Shown here one piece after another: positions 9,464 through 21,891 of a DNA stretch of 64,000 bases (the first letter of the stretch is position 1; the number at the start of each line of letters is the position of its first letter). The notes under the pieces were generated by a model. That model did not search any database and had not been told where the DNA came from. It worked only from the letters and a program-made list of their open reading frames with translations. The DNA is from Lithobates sylvaticus (lineage: Eukaryota > Chordata > Amphibia > Anura > Ranidae). The position numbers and the translations under genes were made by a program. The stretch spans positions 99,560,888 through 99,624,887 of the forward strand of contig CM053031.1 of assembly GCA_028564925.1 (NCBI GenBank), read 5' to 3'.

Positions 9464-12400
9464 GGGAGTTTGCTCTGAAGGATATACAAAGGCTAAAACT
9501 GCTGAACTCCTTCTAAAAAAAAGTATTACCTGTGGCTTTCTCTGGCCTCAATACTTTTTAAGTCACTGAAGTCACTGACATTAAACAACCATGTAGCTAA
9601 CTTAAGTCAAATAATTTTTAATCAGTCAGCATTTCTAATATCTATACTTGTTTAGAATCAATGATTCAGAAAATGTTTAAGACACTGCATAAGCCTGATA
9701 GCTAGGCACATTGCATTTTCAGAAGAGAACTCAGTGATGGGTTTTTTCCCTTCTTCACAACATGTAAACACATAAAATAAGACATTTGATGCATTTTGCA
9801 ATTATGTTTGACATAATCTATTACTAGCTAAGCAAAATTACTTAGTGTCATTAAACCCACATCATTAAAAACTATCAACAAATTATATATCACATGCTGT
9901 TCATACTCACTCAGTCACCATTGTATTCATTTTCTATATTCTGCAAAAAAACCTGGTTGATCCTGCTGTTCTCTTTCTCCCTCTCTTGTCCTTGTCCCCA
10001 CTGCAGTTTGTAATTTTTCAGAGCAGCTAGTGCACATGCTCAGTTTTCAGTGAGTTTCTATGCTGAGCATTTCCTCCCTGATCACATCTGAGCAGCCCAT
10101 GTCACTATAGAGTCACACATGTTGGCGTATACACCGTGGTAAATGACAGCCCTCTCCCTCCCTCTTCCATGCCTACTAAAAATGGAAAATACAAACCACA
10201 CTGAGCTCAACTTCAATATGAAAATGCAATGTATCCCTAGTTAAATGTGTATTATAAGAGGGAACCTGGCAATGTAGCCACATGTAACAATAAATACAAT
10301 TACTGTATTAAACACTAATTATATAGAATATGCAAAACCCACTATCCAACTAATAAAATAAAATCAGAATTGGACAATTATTACAAACGCAACCGTGGCA
10401 GGAAAATTGTATAAACATCCCCCTTTTTTGAAGAAAACAAAAAAAAAATGATGTCAAGTGTTCATGGGTGTGTGTGTGCCCCAGTGGAGGGCATAGTCTA
10501 CATAAACCAGATACAATTATAAAAACTTCTCCTCCATATTATATATAACTTGATGTTCTTCAGGATTCCAAAAAAATGATGTCAAGTGTTCATGGGTGTG
10601 TGTGTGCCCCAGTGGAGGGCATAGTCTACATAAACCAGATACAATTATAAAAACTTCTCCTCCATATTATATATAACTTGATGTTCTTCAGGATTCCAAA
10701 AATTATTCCTTAGTAGAACATATTCCAGGACAGGAAGATCTTCTTGTGGACTGTAAGGGGAACAATCCACACATAAATTATGTTAATGGACCGCTCCATA
10801 TGGCTAGTAGCATTTGAATTCCTTTAGGCTGTAGCATGAGACCAAGCCACATATGAAGGATGTGATGGACCACCATATGTGGCAAATTACATTTAATGTC
10901 CATAAGGGTGTCCTAACGAATGTGTTATAAGACCCACCCCCATATAAGCAGCATGGAGCCAGAGTGAATAATGGCATAGATATTAAACATCAGGCATAAC
11001 TGGAAAACTCCCAGGGAGAGGTGCCCCTATAATCACATGTAGCACTCATACAGCTTATAGCATAACATCTTCTGCCCTCCCTTTGGTGGAAACTAGGTAT
11101 AAACAGTAGAACTCCTCTAACTGTGTGGTATTTAATTAATCATTGTCCAGTGTGGGCGCTGTTTCCAAGCTATATAACACTCAATTAGGGAAAATGCACT
11201 TAGCCATTCATGTTGATCTTGAGAGGTCCAAGCTGTACTTATAGCAACTGGAGGTTTATGAGTCCACGTCCAGAGAAGTCAAAGTCCCTTAAAAAAATGA
11301 AGGTGATAGGGGAGGAGGTATCCCAGAAGTCGGCAACATGGGTGAAGCCTAACTAACCAGCTAAACACACAATCAATCTTGATCGATGGAGAATTCACCT
11401 CCCTATTATCTTAAGACACACTGGAGGGGCTTGACAAAGCCTGTGACTGGCAGAAATCTGCCCATACAATGTTATTGCCAAAAAATAATACATTTTAATT
11501 TCAATTATATATTTGTATGCCAATTTAAAACCGTTTATTGATAATAATTATTTATTTTTACTCTGTATCTCAAAGGCTTTTTTTATTTTGAACATGTGAC
11601 CAGCAGCAGAGGACAAGAAGCTCCTCCTGCCACTGTTTCACTGCAGACAGGTTGAGAAAGAGCTGGTTTACGTAACAATCGTATATGGATTAGGAAAGAA
11701 TTACTGATATTTTTTTAAATTTAAAAAATGGCGGTGCCATCATTCATATACAGAAAGAGAAGGGATAATTAAATTAAACAGTGTGTGTTTAGTATCACAT
11801 ATTACACATAATACAAGAACATGTTTGGCATATAGCTGTTTCTTAACATAAAGTGGGAAATGTTGGTTATTACATGTAGTATATTATAATTTATATGTTT
11901 AGATTTAATAAATAAAATGACATGGCATAAAAGGTACATGACTTTTTTGTGAACATGACATGAACAAAATAAGAGCACAAACTGGCACTAGAGGAACTTT
12001 AAGGAACATTTCCCTACATACAGAATGAAATGGTAGGATAAAATGCAGGATGTTAAACAGACTTTGGACTCCTTGTCAAATAACTCACTTGCAGCTACCT
12101 AAATGGCCTTTATCAAATTAAATGTACACTTGGGCCTAAAAAAATAGAGGTATTTTTTCAATAACAGATTAGAGAAAGTTAGGGGTTAATAGCGACAAAG
12201 TACTTTTGGTTGAGAAGTATGTTAATGTTTCTGCAGAGGGCAGTTTTGCAACCCACTATTTGCATAATATTTGACGTTTCGAAGGAAGAAGCTAAAATAA
12301 ACCTCTCTTAATTACTAGTCACATCTCACAGTTTTCCCTTTGTAAGGAAAGAGCAGATGTCTTGGCTCTGCATTTGCTCGTCATAATCGTATTTTCAGAA

Positions 12401-12592
12401 CAGAACAAAATATATATGTTTCAGATGAAGTGATGTTGCTGAGTTGCTAGAAAGAAATCCAAACACGTGAACGATCGCACTGAGCTCAGGGATGTAGTGA
12501 GCTGGAAGACGTGCACGGCATCACAAGACTATAAACTGTAATGTAGGATAAGCCCCTCTTACTGAGAAGACTTCGCTCCAATAAATAGGTTG

Positions 12593-12597
<5 letters not shown>
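9464..12597. other. Intronic sequence, mostly unrecognised
   Basis: Apart from a 128-bp tandem duplication (10448-10703) I recognise no element, exon or RNA gene in this 3.1 kb. It is the longest stretch of the window without a repeat I know, and so a reasonable place to look for retained host intron sequence. Confidence 0.5.
10448..10703. repeat. Perfect 128-bp tandem duplication
   Basis: The unit starting ATGATGTCAAGTGTTCATGG occurs at 10448 and again at 10576. The two 128-bp units match at every base I compared until the last few A residues. Either very recent or an assembly artefact. Confidence 0.9.

Positions 12598-12645
<48 letters not shown>
12598..12645. repeat. (TA)n microsatellite
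   Basis: About 22 TA units abutting the left end of a Tc1 element. TA is the Tc1 target, so the element probably inserted in or beside the array. Confidence 0.9.
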
Positions 12646-14266
12646 CACAGTATCAAAGTGAGTACACCCCTCACATTTTTGTAAATATTTTATTATATGT
12701 TTTTATGTGACAACACTGAAAAAAAGACACTTTGCTACAATGTAAAGTAGTGAGTGTACAGCTTGTATAACAGTGTAAATTTGCTGTCCCCTCAAAATAA
12801 CTCAACACACAGCCATTAATGTTAAACCGCTGGCAACAAAAGTGAGTACACTCCTAAGTGAAAATGTCCAAATTGGGCCCAACCTGTCAATATTTTGGGT
12901 GGCCACCATTATTTTCCAGCACTGCCTTAACCCTCTTGGGCATGGGGTTCACCAGAGCTTCACAGGTTGCCACTGGAGTCGTCTTCCACTCCTCCATGAC
13001 GACATCACAGAGCTGGTGGATGTTAGAGACCTTACGTTCCTCCACCTTCCGTATGCCCCACAGAATCTCAATAGGATTTAGGCCTGGAGACATGTTTGGC
13101 CATTCCATCACCTTTAACCCCAGCTTCTTTAGCAAGGCAGTGGTTGTCTTGGAGGTGTGTTTGGGGTCGTTATCATGTTGGAATACTGCCCTGTGACCCA
13201 GTCCCTGAAGGTAGGGGGATCTTGCTCTGCTTCAGTATGTCACAGTACATGTTGGCATTCATGGTTCCTTCAATGAACTGTAGCTCCCCAGTCCTGACAG
13301 CACGCATGCAGCCCCAGACCATGACACTCCCACCACCATGCTTGACTCACACTTGTCTTTGTACTCCTCACCTGGTTGCCGCCATACACGCTTGACACCA
13401 TCTGAACCAAATAAGCTTATCTTGGTCTCATCAGACCACAGGACGTGGTTCCAGTAATCCATGTCCTTAGTCTGCTTGTCCTTAGCAAACTGTTTGCGGG
13501 CTTTCTTGTGCATCATCTTTAGAAGGGGCTTCCTTATGGGACGACAGCCATGCAGACCAATTTGATGCAGTGTGCGGCGTATGGTCTGAGCACTGACAGG
13601 CTGACCCCCTCCACCCCATCAATCTCTGCAGCAATGCTGGCAGCACTCATACATCTATTTCCCAAAGACAACCTCTGGATATGACTCTGAGCACGTGCAC
13701 TCAACTTCTTTGGTCAACCATGGTGAGGCCTGTTCTGAGTGGAACCTGTCCTGTTAAACCACTGTATGGTCTTGGCCACCGTGCTGCAGCTCAATTTCAG
13801 GGTCTTGGCAATGTTCTTATAGCCTAGGCCATCTTTATGTAAAGGGACAATTCTTTTTTTCCGATCCTCAGAGTTCTTTGCCATGAGGTGCCATGTTGAA
13901 CTTCCAGTGACCAGTATGAGAGAGTGAGAGCGAGAACACCAAATTTAACACACCTGCTCCCCATTCACACCTGGGACCTTGTAACACTAACAAGTTACAT
14001 GACACCGGGGAGGGAAAATGGCTAATTGGGCCCAATTTGAAAAATTTCACTTAGGGGTGTACTCACTTTTGTTTCCAGCGGTTTGGACATTAATGGCTGT
14101 GTGTTGAGTTATTTTTAGGGGACGGCAAATTTACACTGTTATACAAGCTATACACTCACTACTTTACATTGTAGCAAAGTGTAATTTCTTCAGTGTTGTC
14201 ACGTGAAAAGATATAATAAAATTTTTACAAAAATGTGAGGAGTGTCCTCACTTTTGTGAGATACTG
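12646..14266 (-). mobile_element. Tc1-like transposon, complete but degenerate
   Basis: Ends CACAGTATCAAAGTGAGTAC and the inverted counterpart (about 14245-14266, ..CACTTTTGTGAGATACTG) with TA at both junctions. Long inverted repeats of about 240 bp have an inner direct repeat GAGTACACTCCTAAGTG / CACTTAGGGGTGTACTC (IR/DR organisation). It carries a Tc1 transposase remnant on the minus strand and is flanked by (TA)n on both sides. A second member is at 30926-32786. Confidence 0.92.
12887..13894 (-). pseudogene. Tc1 transposase, broken
   Basis: This would encode the roughly 335-residue DD34E transposase that binds the inverted repeats and cuts and pastes the element at TA. A start codon lies at 13892-13894 and a stop at 12887-12889, so full length in outline. 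Recognisable pieces include [39 protein letters not shown] and SPGLNPIEILWGIRK, the last holding the catalytic Glu. Frames change between these pieces (a shift lies between about 13135 and 13259, another upstream of 13516), and the segment near 13600 is altered, so no continuous product can be made. Confidence 0.9.
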
Positions 14267-14267
14267 T

Positions 14268-14333
<66 letters not shown>
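14267..14333. repeat. (TA)n(GT)n compound microsatellite
   Basis: About 20 TA units (14267-14306, one interruption), then about 13 GT units (14307-14333), abutting the right end of the Tc1 element. Confidence 0.9.
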
Positions 14334-15058
14334 AGTTTTCCTAAAAACTGCAAGCTTCCAATGAATTATGTGATCTTGGAGGGATGTCATTTTGGCTTGG
14401 CCTACAATTTCAGTCTCAATTACTATGTGTAGTACTCTTCTTGTACTATCGGAGCATCCTTCAATCCAACAAAGAAATTACTATTTGCACAACTCTTCAT
14501 CAAACATCCCAGCACAGCACCCAGTAATTATTACTGGTAAAAATAGTTGACTGCTAATGGCTGAAAATAAACACAGGGTATACAGAATGATAGTAAACAC
14601 CTTTTAGTGTTTGCCATCATTCTGTACACCCTGTTTTACTTTAGCCATTAACGGCCAACTACTGTACATTTACCATTAATAATTACTGGGTCCTGGAAGA
14701 TTTACAAAGCCCTTTGAGTGCTTTTATCTGTGGAATGTTTGTCCATATTGTATTTTTTCAACTGTACAGCAAAACTGAACGATCCTCTCACATTTTCATC
14801 ATCTCATTTTAGCTGGTTAGGGTTTTAAATGGAATACAACAAAAATACACTGATAAGCAACACCTGGCCTTGGGACTTTTCAAAGCCCACTGTCCCTTTT
14901 TGGAGATATATGTTCCCAACAAGGCTCCTTAACAGGCTCAACATTGTACGCAATTACCTCCATCCAACCTCCAGCTACCCCCTGATTCCTTTCTTTAAAA
15001 AATGGGAGAGATCTTTATCAGGGAACATCATACTTTTCTCACACAAATACAGCCTCCA
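14334..15058. other. Intronic sequence; possible old LINE fragment
   Basis: Contains an inverted pair at about 14585-14660 (AAACACCTTTTAGTGTTTGCC, with TCATTCTGTA on either side). The 78-codon frame at 14829-15065 has FFKKWERSLSG, faintly like an L1 ORF2 segment, but this is too short to call. Confidence 0.35.
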
Positions 15059-15066
15059 TTTATAAC

Positions 15067-15770
15067 TGGGATGTCCAACTTTTTGACTTTCCTGGACCAC
15101 ATTGGAAGAAGAGGAATTGCCTTGGGCCACACATCAAACACACTAACAATAAGGATAGCTGATGAGAAGAAAAAGTCACGCAAATCACAAGTTAAAGCGG
15201 AGGTTCACACAAAAATGGAACCTCCGCTTTTCGTAACCCTCCCCCCCCACTTCCACTTTAAGGATCACTGATATTGATAATGTATCTACCTGAGTAATAC
15301 AACTTTTTTTTTTATATTTTTATTTTAAAAGTAAAAGAGGGAAACATAAAACTAGTGTGATATTTGACACTTTTTTAAATAAACGAACGCATCAATATCT
15401 GGTTCGATTGATGGAGTAGCAATTCTCAATGTATCCTCAAGATGCTCATAAGATATTTAAAATTCTAATTTTGCCCTTTGTGAGCTTCATCCATGAAAAT
15501 AGTTGCTCACAAATATACAGTTGTAGGTGCTGTTTAAAACTGATGACATGAATAAGGTGTAATTATGAAGAGTGGGATATTTTTCTTTGGGAAGATAAAA
15601 CTCAAAATGAGTAAAGAGATACTGTAAATGTTTTCATCAGCTACATGTGTTCACTAAGTGTAAACACATTTTTACAAAAAAAAATTAAAATTAAAATTTT
15701 TAAGTAAGTTTATGGTTTTCTGTTGGGCCGCATTGATAGTCATCTTGGGCCACAGGTTGGACACCACTGA
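15067..15770 (-). mobile_element. hAT element (non-autonomous), copy 1
   Basis: Perfect 8-bp duplication TTTATAAC at 15059-15066 and 15771-15778. Ends TGGGATGTCCAACTTTTTGA and CAGGTTGGACACCACTGA are inverted. The body matches 47329-48755 over several hundred bases (shared blocks CAATATCTGGTTCGATGGAT-like and GTGGGATATTTTTCTTTGGG). The minus strand of that sister copy encodes a hAT transposase C-terminus, so this is a decayed relative. A 62-bp TTAA mini-element is inserted at 15196-15257. Confidence 0.85.
15196..15257. mobile_element. 62-bp TTAA mini-element inside hAT copy 1
   Basis: TTAA at 15192-15195 and 15258-15261. The sister hAT copy at about 48285-48310 reads CACAAGTTAATGATCACTG with a single TTAA and no insert, which marks this stretch as an insertion that duplicated TTAA. 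Ends AGCGGAGGTTC and ..CACTTCCACT are weakly inverted and resemble the ends of 56518-56955. Confidence 0.85.
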
Positions 15771-16060
15771 TTTATAACAAATTTCAGGAACTGTAAATGA
15801 TGAGATGGAATAGAACCCTATTGGCTCTGGCCCACATTTACCGAAACGTGAACATATGCCACAGATAAAGGCACTGACCTGCATATTTTTGTAAATGTCC
15901 TGAGATTAAATGTTTTGGTTTCAGGTTCATCAAGTGATTTTCTGACTGTGCCGAAAAGCTTGCTTTCTTAGTATTTGGAAGCAAATCTGTCCCACCCTTC
16001 CCTTCACCCAGTGGTAAGTTAAGTTACATTATGTACATGGAAGACATGATAGGCTCTCTT

Positions 16061-17101
16061 ACCCGGCCAAACTGATCGATCAGTGGAGAAGGGCCTTAGT
16101 CAGGGAGGTTGGTCACTCAGACAGAGCTCCAGCACACTCAGACAGGAGAACCTTCCAGAAGAACAACCATCTCTGCAGCACTCCACCAATCAGGTCTGTA
16201 TGGTAAAGTGGCTAAATGGAAACTACTCCTAAGTAAAAGGCACATGACAGCCTGCCTTGTGTTTTGCCAAAAGGCACCTGAAGGACCATGAGAAACAAAA
16301 TTCTCTGTTCTGATGAAACAAAGATTGAACTCTTTGGCCTGAATGACAAGCGTCATGTCTGGAGGAAACCAGGCACCGCTTATCACCTTGCTAATACCAT
16401 CCCTACAGTGAAGCATGGTGGTGGCAGCATCATGCTGTGTGGATGTTTTTCAGCAGCAGGAACTGGGAGACTAGTCAGGATTGAGGGAAAGATGATTGCA
16501 GCAATGTACAGAGACATCAGAGACAGAGACATCCTTGATGAAAACCTGCTCCAGAACACTCTGGACCTCAGACTGGGGTGAAGGTTCATCTTCCAACAGG
16601 ACAATGACCCTAAGCACACAGCCAAGATAACAAAGAAGTGGCTACGGGATAACTCTGTGAATGTCCTTGAGCAGCCCAGCCAGAGACCAGACTTGAACAT
16701 CTCTGGAGATATCTCAAAATGGCTGTGCACCGACGCTCCTCATCCAACCTGATGGAGCTTGAGAGGTCCTGCAAAGAAGAATGGGAGAAACTGCCCAAAA
16801 ATAGGTGTGCCAAGCTTGTAGCATCATACTCAAAAAGACTTGCGGCTGTAATTGGTGCCAAAGGTGCTTAGACAAAGTACCGAGCAAAGGCTGTGAATTC
16901 TCACTGTATGTGATTTTTTTCGTTTTTTATTTTTAATAAAAAATCCAAAGATTTCAAACAAACTTCTTTCACATTGTCATTATGGGGTATTGTTTGTAGA
17001 ATTTGGAGGAAAATAATGAATTTAATTCATTTTGGAATAAGGCTGTAACATAACAAAATGTGGAAAAAATGAAGCGCTGTGAATACTTTCCAGGTGCAGT
17101 G
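16061..17101 (+). mobile_element. 5'-truncated Tc1-like transposon of a second family
   Basis: The right terminus ends ..GAATACTTTCCAGGTGCAGTG before TA. The left end is missing. The plus strand carries transposase remnants: [60 protein letters not shown] and [12 protein letters not shown]. Several stops and frame changes occur, and the segment normally encoding NPIEHLW lacks about 9 bp, removing the third catalytic residue, so it is dead. The sequence resembles the Tc1 family common in salmonid fish more than the family at 12646-14266. Confidence 0.9.
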
Positions 17102-17254
17102 TAAATTGCATGGACAGTGCTTAGTGATGAGCAAAAAGCATTATATCACACATATATGGGAACCAATGTTCCTCTAGCAGAACCCGTTAATAAAAGGGAT
17201 AAACTGAAACTATCGCCATTAATGCAGAACATATTGAGAAAATGTAGTATTTAA

Positions 17255-19544
17255 CCTCTTCGCGCCCGCGCTATAGCCGAAAGACGGCTGCAGCGCGGAC
17301 ACTCCCTGCCGGGAGGACGTCCCTGGACTTCCTGTTGTTTACTTCCCTAATGCGCGCTCCTGGGAGCACGCATCGGGGAAGTTCTGTGCTGGCCGTGTCG
17401 GACACAGCCGGTCACAGATCGCTGTAATCGGCCAATCACAGCGCCCGTTTACAGCGAGATCGGCGTGTCCAATGAGAGATGATCTCATATGGAAACATAT
17501 GAGATCATCTGTCAGCGCCACTCTCTCTCCTCACACAGACAGCGTGTGGGGAGAGAGAGATCAACGGCTGCAGCGCCGTAAGTAAAAAAAAAAAAAAAAA
17601 AAACGAAATGTGCAATCTGTGTCCCCATCCACCTGTCCCCATCCACCTGTCACCATCCACCTGTCACCATCTGTGTCCCCATCCACCTGTCACCATCTGT
17701 GTCCCCATCCACCTGTCACCATCTGTCTCCCCATCCACCTGTTCCCATCTGTGTCCCCTTCCACCTGTCCCCATCCACCTGTCCCCATCTGTGTCCCCAT
17801 CCACCTGTCCCCATCCACCTGTCCCCATCCACCTGTCCCCATCTGTGTCCCCATCCACCTGTCCCCATCCACCTGTCCCCATCCACCTGTCCCCATCTGT
17901 GTCCCCATCCACCTGTCCCCATCCACCTGTCCCCATCCACCTGTCCCCATCTGTGTCCCCATCCACCTGTCCCCATCCATCTGTCCCCATCTGTGTCCCC
18001 ATCCATCTGTCCCCATCTGTGTCCCCATCCATCTGTCCCCATCTGTGTCACCAGTGCACCTGTCCCCAGTGCACCTGTCCCCAGTGCCATTTGCCAGTGC
18101 CATCTGTCATCAGTGCCACGTGTTATCAGTGCCACGTCAGTGCCATGTGTCATCAGTGCTATATCAGTGCCACATATTAGTGCCATCTGTCATCAGTGCC
18201 ACCTGTCAGTGTCACGTGCCATCTGTTATCAGTGTCACGTGTCATCAATGCCACGTATCAGTGCCATCTGTCATCAGTGTCACGTGTCATCAATGCCACG
18301 TATCAGTGCCATCTGTCATCAGTGCCACGTGTCGGTGCCATGTGTCATCGGTGCCACCTGTCAGTGTCACGTGCCATCTGTTATCAGTGTCACGTGTCAT
18401 CAATGCCACGTATCAGTGCCATCTGTCATTAGTGTCACGTGTCATCAGTGCCACGTGTCGGTGCCATCTATCATCAGTGCCACATATTAATGCCATCTCT
18501 CATCAGTGCCACGTATTAGTGCCACATGATAGTGCCACGTATTAGTTCCACCTGTCACCAGTGCCACATATTAGTGCCATCTGTCAGTGTCACATGTCAT
18601 CAGTGCCCCGTATTAGTGGCGTCTGTCATCAGTGTCACGTGTCATCAGTGCCCCATACTAGTGCCATCTGTCACGTGTCATTGTCCTGGTGCTCCAGGGC
18701 CTTCAAAAGTGTACTAGGTAATCAACAAGTTAGATGTGTAATTTATGCTCCTAGAACATGTGATGGCGCTCCCTGCATTTTGGGCCTCTCTAAGTGGCCA
18801 GGCTGTGTAAAAGTCCCACATATGTGGTATCGTAATACTCAGGAGGAGTAGAAGCATTTATTTTGGGGTGTCATTTGTGGTATACACATTCCATGTGAGA
18901 GAAATAACCTATTAGAATGACAATTTTGTGAAAAAAAATAAAAAATAAAAAAATAAATCATTTTGCAAAGAATTGTGGGAAAAAAATGACAACATCAAAA
19001 AGCTCACCGTGCCTCTTACTAAATACCTTGGAATGTCTACTTTCAAAAAAGGGGTCATTTGGGGGGGTATTTGTACTTTCCTGGCTTGTTCGGGTCACAA
19101 GAACTGAGATAGGCCACCAGTACATCAGATGTGATCAATTTTGTATAATTCGCACCACAGCTTGTAGAGTCTGTAACTTTCACAAAGACCAAATAATATC
19201 CACTAATTTGGGTTATTTTTACCAAAGATATGTGGCAGTATAAATTGTGGCCAAAATTTATGAAGAAAAATTAATAATTTGCTAAATTTTATCACAGAAA
19301 CAAAGAAAAAGCGTTTTTTTTCCAAATTTTCGGTCTTTTTTCATTTATAGCGCAAAAAATAAAAAACCCAGAGGTGATCAAATACCACCAAAAGAAAGCT
19401 CTATTTGTGGGAAAAAAAGGACAAGAAAATTCATTTGGGTTCAGTGTTGCATGACTGAGTAATTGTCATTCAAAGTGTGAGAGCACCAAAAGCTGAAAAT
19501 TGGTCTGGGCAGGAAGGGTGTTTAAGTGCCCAGTAAGCAAGTGG
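17255..19544 (+). mobile_element. Minisatellite-bearing TTAA element, copy 2 (largest)
   Basis: TTAA at 17251-17254 and 19545-19548; ends CCTCTTCGCGCCCGCGC and ..GTAAGCAAGTGG. Left arm with GCTATAGCCGAAAGACGGC, a stem-forming stretch with GTGTGGGGAGAGAGAG, a poly(A) tract, the minisatellite at 17628-18700, an extra 700-bp spacer and the shared right module (GTGATCAAATACCACCAAA). It is 2.3 kb against about 1 kb for copies 3 and 4, mainly through array growth and the spacer. Confidence 0.75.
17628..18700 (+). repeat. Two-part minisatellite inside a TTAA element
   Basis: The first part (17628-18050) alternates CCCCATCCACCTGT (14 bp) with CCCCATCTGTGT (12 bp). The second (18050-18700) uses CAGTGCCACGTGTCAT-type units. 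Stop-poor units give open frames up to 311 codons on the plus strand and 156 on the minus strand, all Pro/His/Cys/Ser- or Trp/Gly/Asp-rich. No protein family is implied. Confidence 0.9.
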
Positions 19545-19929
19545 TTAAGTTCCTGAGAATATGACCACACCCGCAGTCAGGTACTAGACTCAAGTACATC
19601 AAGAAAGAAAAATGAGGCCAGGAAATGAAAGGAGAAAAGAAAAGTGAAATTGAAATGGAATAGGGACAGCCGAGGCCCCGCTAAGGGACAGATAAGTATT
19701 GAACCCTCAGGTCCCACGTTTTGTCAAATTTGGTGGTAGTGTTATGAAGCATGCAGGTAAGTTTGTCATTAACCATGATCCAATTCAATTTGCTTTTAAC
19801 GTAATCAAGTGGTACCACTGATCGTTTCCAATGTTTAGCAACAGTGATCCTCCCTGCCAGAAACATATTTGCTTATATTTAGCTATTTCTCCTTATACAA
19901 TATGCTCTTCCACTGGAGTCTTCCTTTAA

Positions 19930-20828
19930 CCGATTCCCGACCGCCTCGCGCAGATATACTGCGGCAGAAGGGCACATACAGGCAGATTAACGTTCCCTGT
20001 ACGGGGCCCTTTAAGAGGCGGCTTGCGGGCGCGCCCACCGGGAACTCCGTGATCGTGGGTCCCGCGGACTCGACTTCCGCAGGGATACCTACGATCGTCT
20101 CACGATGCGGAAGAACGGGGAGATGCTAATGTAAACAAGCATCTCACCGTTCTGCCTAATGACACATTCACTGATCACAGCTCCCTGTAATCGGGAGCAG
20201 TGATCAGGGACGTGTCACACACATCCCCCCCCCCACAGTTAGAATCGCTCCCTAGGACACACTTAACCCCTACAGCGCCACCTAGTGGTTAACCCCTTCA
20301 CTGTCAGTGACATTTTTACAGTAATCAATGCAATTTTTTAGCATTGATTGCTGTATTAATGCCAATGGTCCCAAAAATGTGTCAAAATTGTCCGATGTGT
20401 CCGCCATAATGTTGCAGTCATGATAAAAATCGTCATTACTAGTAAAAAAAAAAAAAAATTATTAATAAAAATGCCATAAAACCATACCCTATTTTGTAGA
20501 CGCTATAGCATTTGCACATTTTCCCTAAATTGAGGGAAAAAAATGTTTTTATATATTTTTGGGGGATATTTATTATAGCAAAAATTAAAAAATAATGTTT
20601 TTTTTTCAAAATTGGTGCTCTTTTTTTGTTTATAGCGCAAAAAATAAAAAACGCAGAGGTGATCAAATACCACAAAAAGAAAGCTCTATTTGTGGGGAAA
20701 AAAAGACATAAATTTTTTTTGGGTACAACGTCGCACGACCGCGCAATTGTCAGTTAAAACAACACAGTGCCGAATCGCAAAAAGTGCTCTGGTCAGGAAG
20801 GGGGTAAATCCTTCCCGGGCTGAAGTGG
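19930..20828 (+). mobile_element. TTAA element, family A copy
   Basis: TTAA at 19926-19929 and 20829-20832; ends CCGATTCCCGACCGCC and GGCTGAAGTGG. Contains ATATACTGCGGCAGAAGGGC near the left end, CAGCGCCACCTAGTGGTTAA in the middle and the right module GTGATCAAATACCACAAAAA..GCGCAATTGTCAGTTAAA. Other copies: 40702-41624 and 62710-63705 (same strand), a deleted version at 57072-57209, a fragment at 35147-35430. Confidence 0.8.
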
Positions 20829-20992
20829 TTAATATACAAATTTACGGTTTACCCCTAATGTCATTGTGTACAGCTTTAATAGCAACAGTTAAAAACTGAA
20901 TAGTTTGAGCTTTGGCTGCAAGCTATTTGCATCAAAGTAACAGTTGCCGCAATTCACACAAGGAAATATAATCCAGCCTTTTAACCCAGCAA

Positions 20993-20994
<2 letters not shown>

Positions 20995-21058
<64 letters not shown>
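20995..21058. repeat. (TA)n microsatellite
   Basis: About 31 uninterrupted TA units, the longest dinucleotide array in the window. Confidence 0.9.
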
Positions 21059-21061
<3 letters not shown>

Positions 21062-21890
21062 AGTTTTTTTTTTTAGATATCTTATGTTATTCATACAGTT
21101 TTAACCAGATATGGGCATTCTTTGTTAGAGAATATCAGGGGGTAGAAATGATTGCTATCAGTGTTAGTCTTCCAGCAGTTCCTTGAAAAGTGAGAAGACA
21201 GAACCACAATGACTGGACGCAGAGAAGCGATTAAGCAGACACCCCATGTGGGATCTCTCTATATATGATGCTTTGTGACCACACAATAAAGAATCATTAG
21301 CTAACACCTAGGGGACTCCTTGCAGCTTCAAGTTTACGATCATTTTCAAGATTCCCATTACCACCTTCTCCTCACAGATAGTCACACCTTAACTTATCGA
21401 ACAGCTGGAGCTGGACAGTGCTAAAAAGAGATGCATGGTACACAGTCCAATTTACCGAGCACTAGCCCAGGATATTAACAGTCACAACAATACACTAGAC
21501 TTTACACGAGAACATCTTCATTTGCAGACAATACCTGTAATTTGGCTAGTTTAAGTGCTGACAATGACTTTCACAGGTAGTTACATATTATTTTTAAAGA
21601 TATCACCCCAGGAGCTAACCATACTCTTGTATTAGTGTCTCTATTAAGCCCAACACTTTATAAATGACATTGTAAAAAAAAAAAGAGAAAAAAAAAAAGA
21701 TTGCATATGAATAACTTTAATTTCCAGATTGCTGAGAGGTAGCAGCATCTTGCACCAAGCCATAAAAAAATAGTGATGGAAGGCACTGGATAAGTAAAAT
21801 CTGAACTTCAGGCAAAATGGCTAAATACTGTACATAGATAAATACATATAGGAGAGCTTTTCTATCTGCCAAAGGATTGCTGTCCATACA
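21059..21890. other. Intronic sequence, nothing recognised
   Basis: No exon or repeat boundary recognised. An A-rich tract (21673-21700) and a palindrome-free AT-rich background are all that stand out. Confidence 0.5.
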
Positions 21891-21891
21891 G

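Noticed and set aside
14829-15065. 78-codon frame with FFKKWERSLSG
   Set aside because: Weak similarity to an L1 ORF2 segment only; too short to call, so left as unassigned.
17628-18050. CRISPR-like regular repeats
   Set aside because: Units of 12-14 bp are directly tandem with no unique spacers, and this is a vertebrate intron.
17608-18545. Open frames up to 311 codons on plus and 156 on minus strand
   Set aside because: They span a minisatellite with stop-poor units; all frames are open, composition is Pro/His/Ser/Cys or Trp/Gly/Asp repeats, and the array lies inside a transposon.
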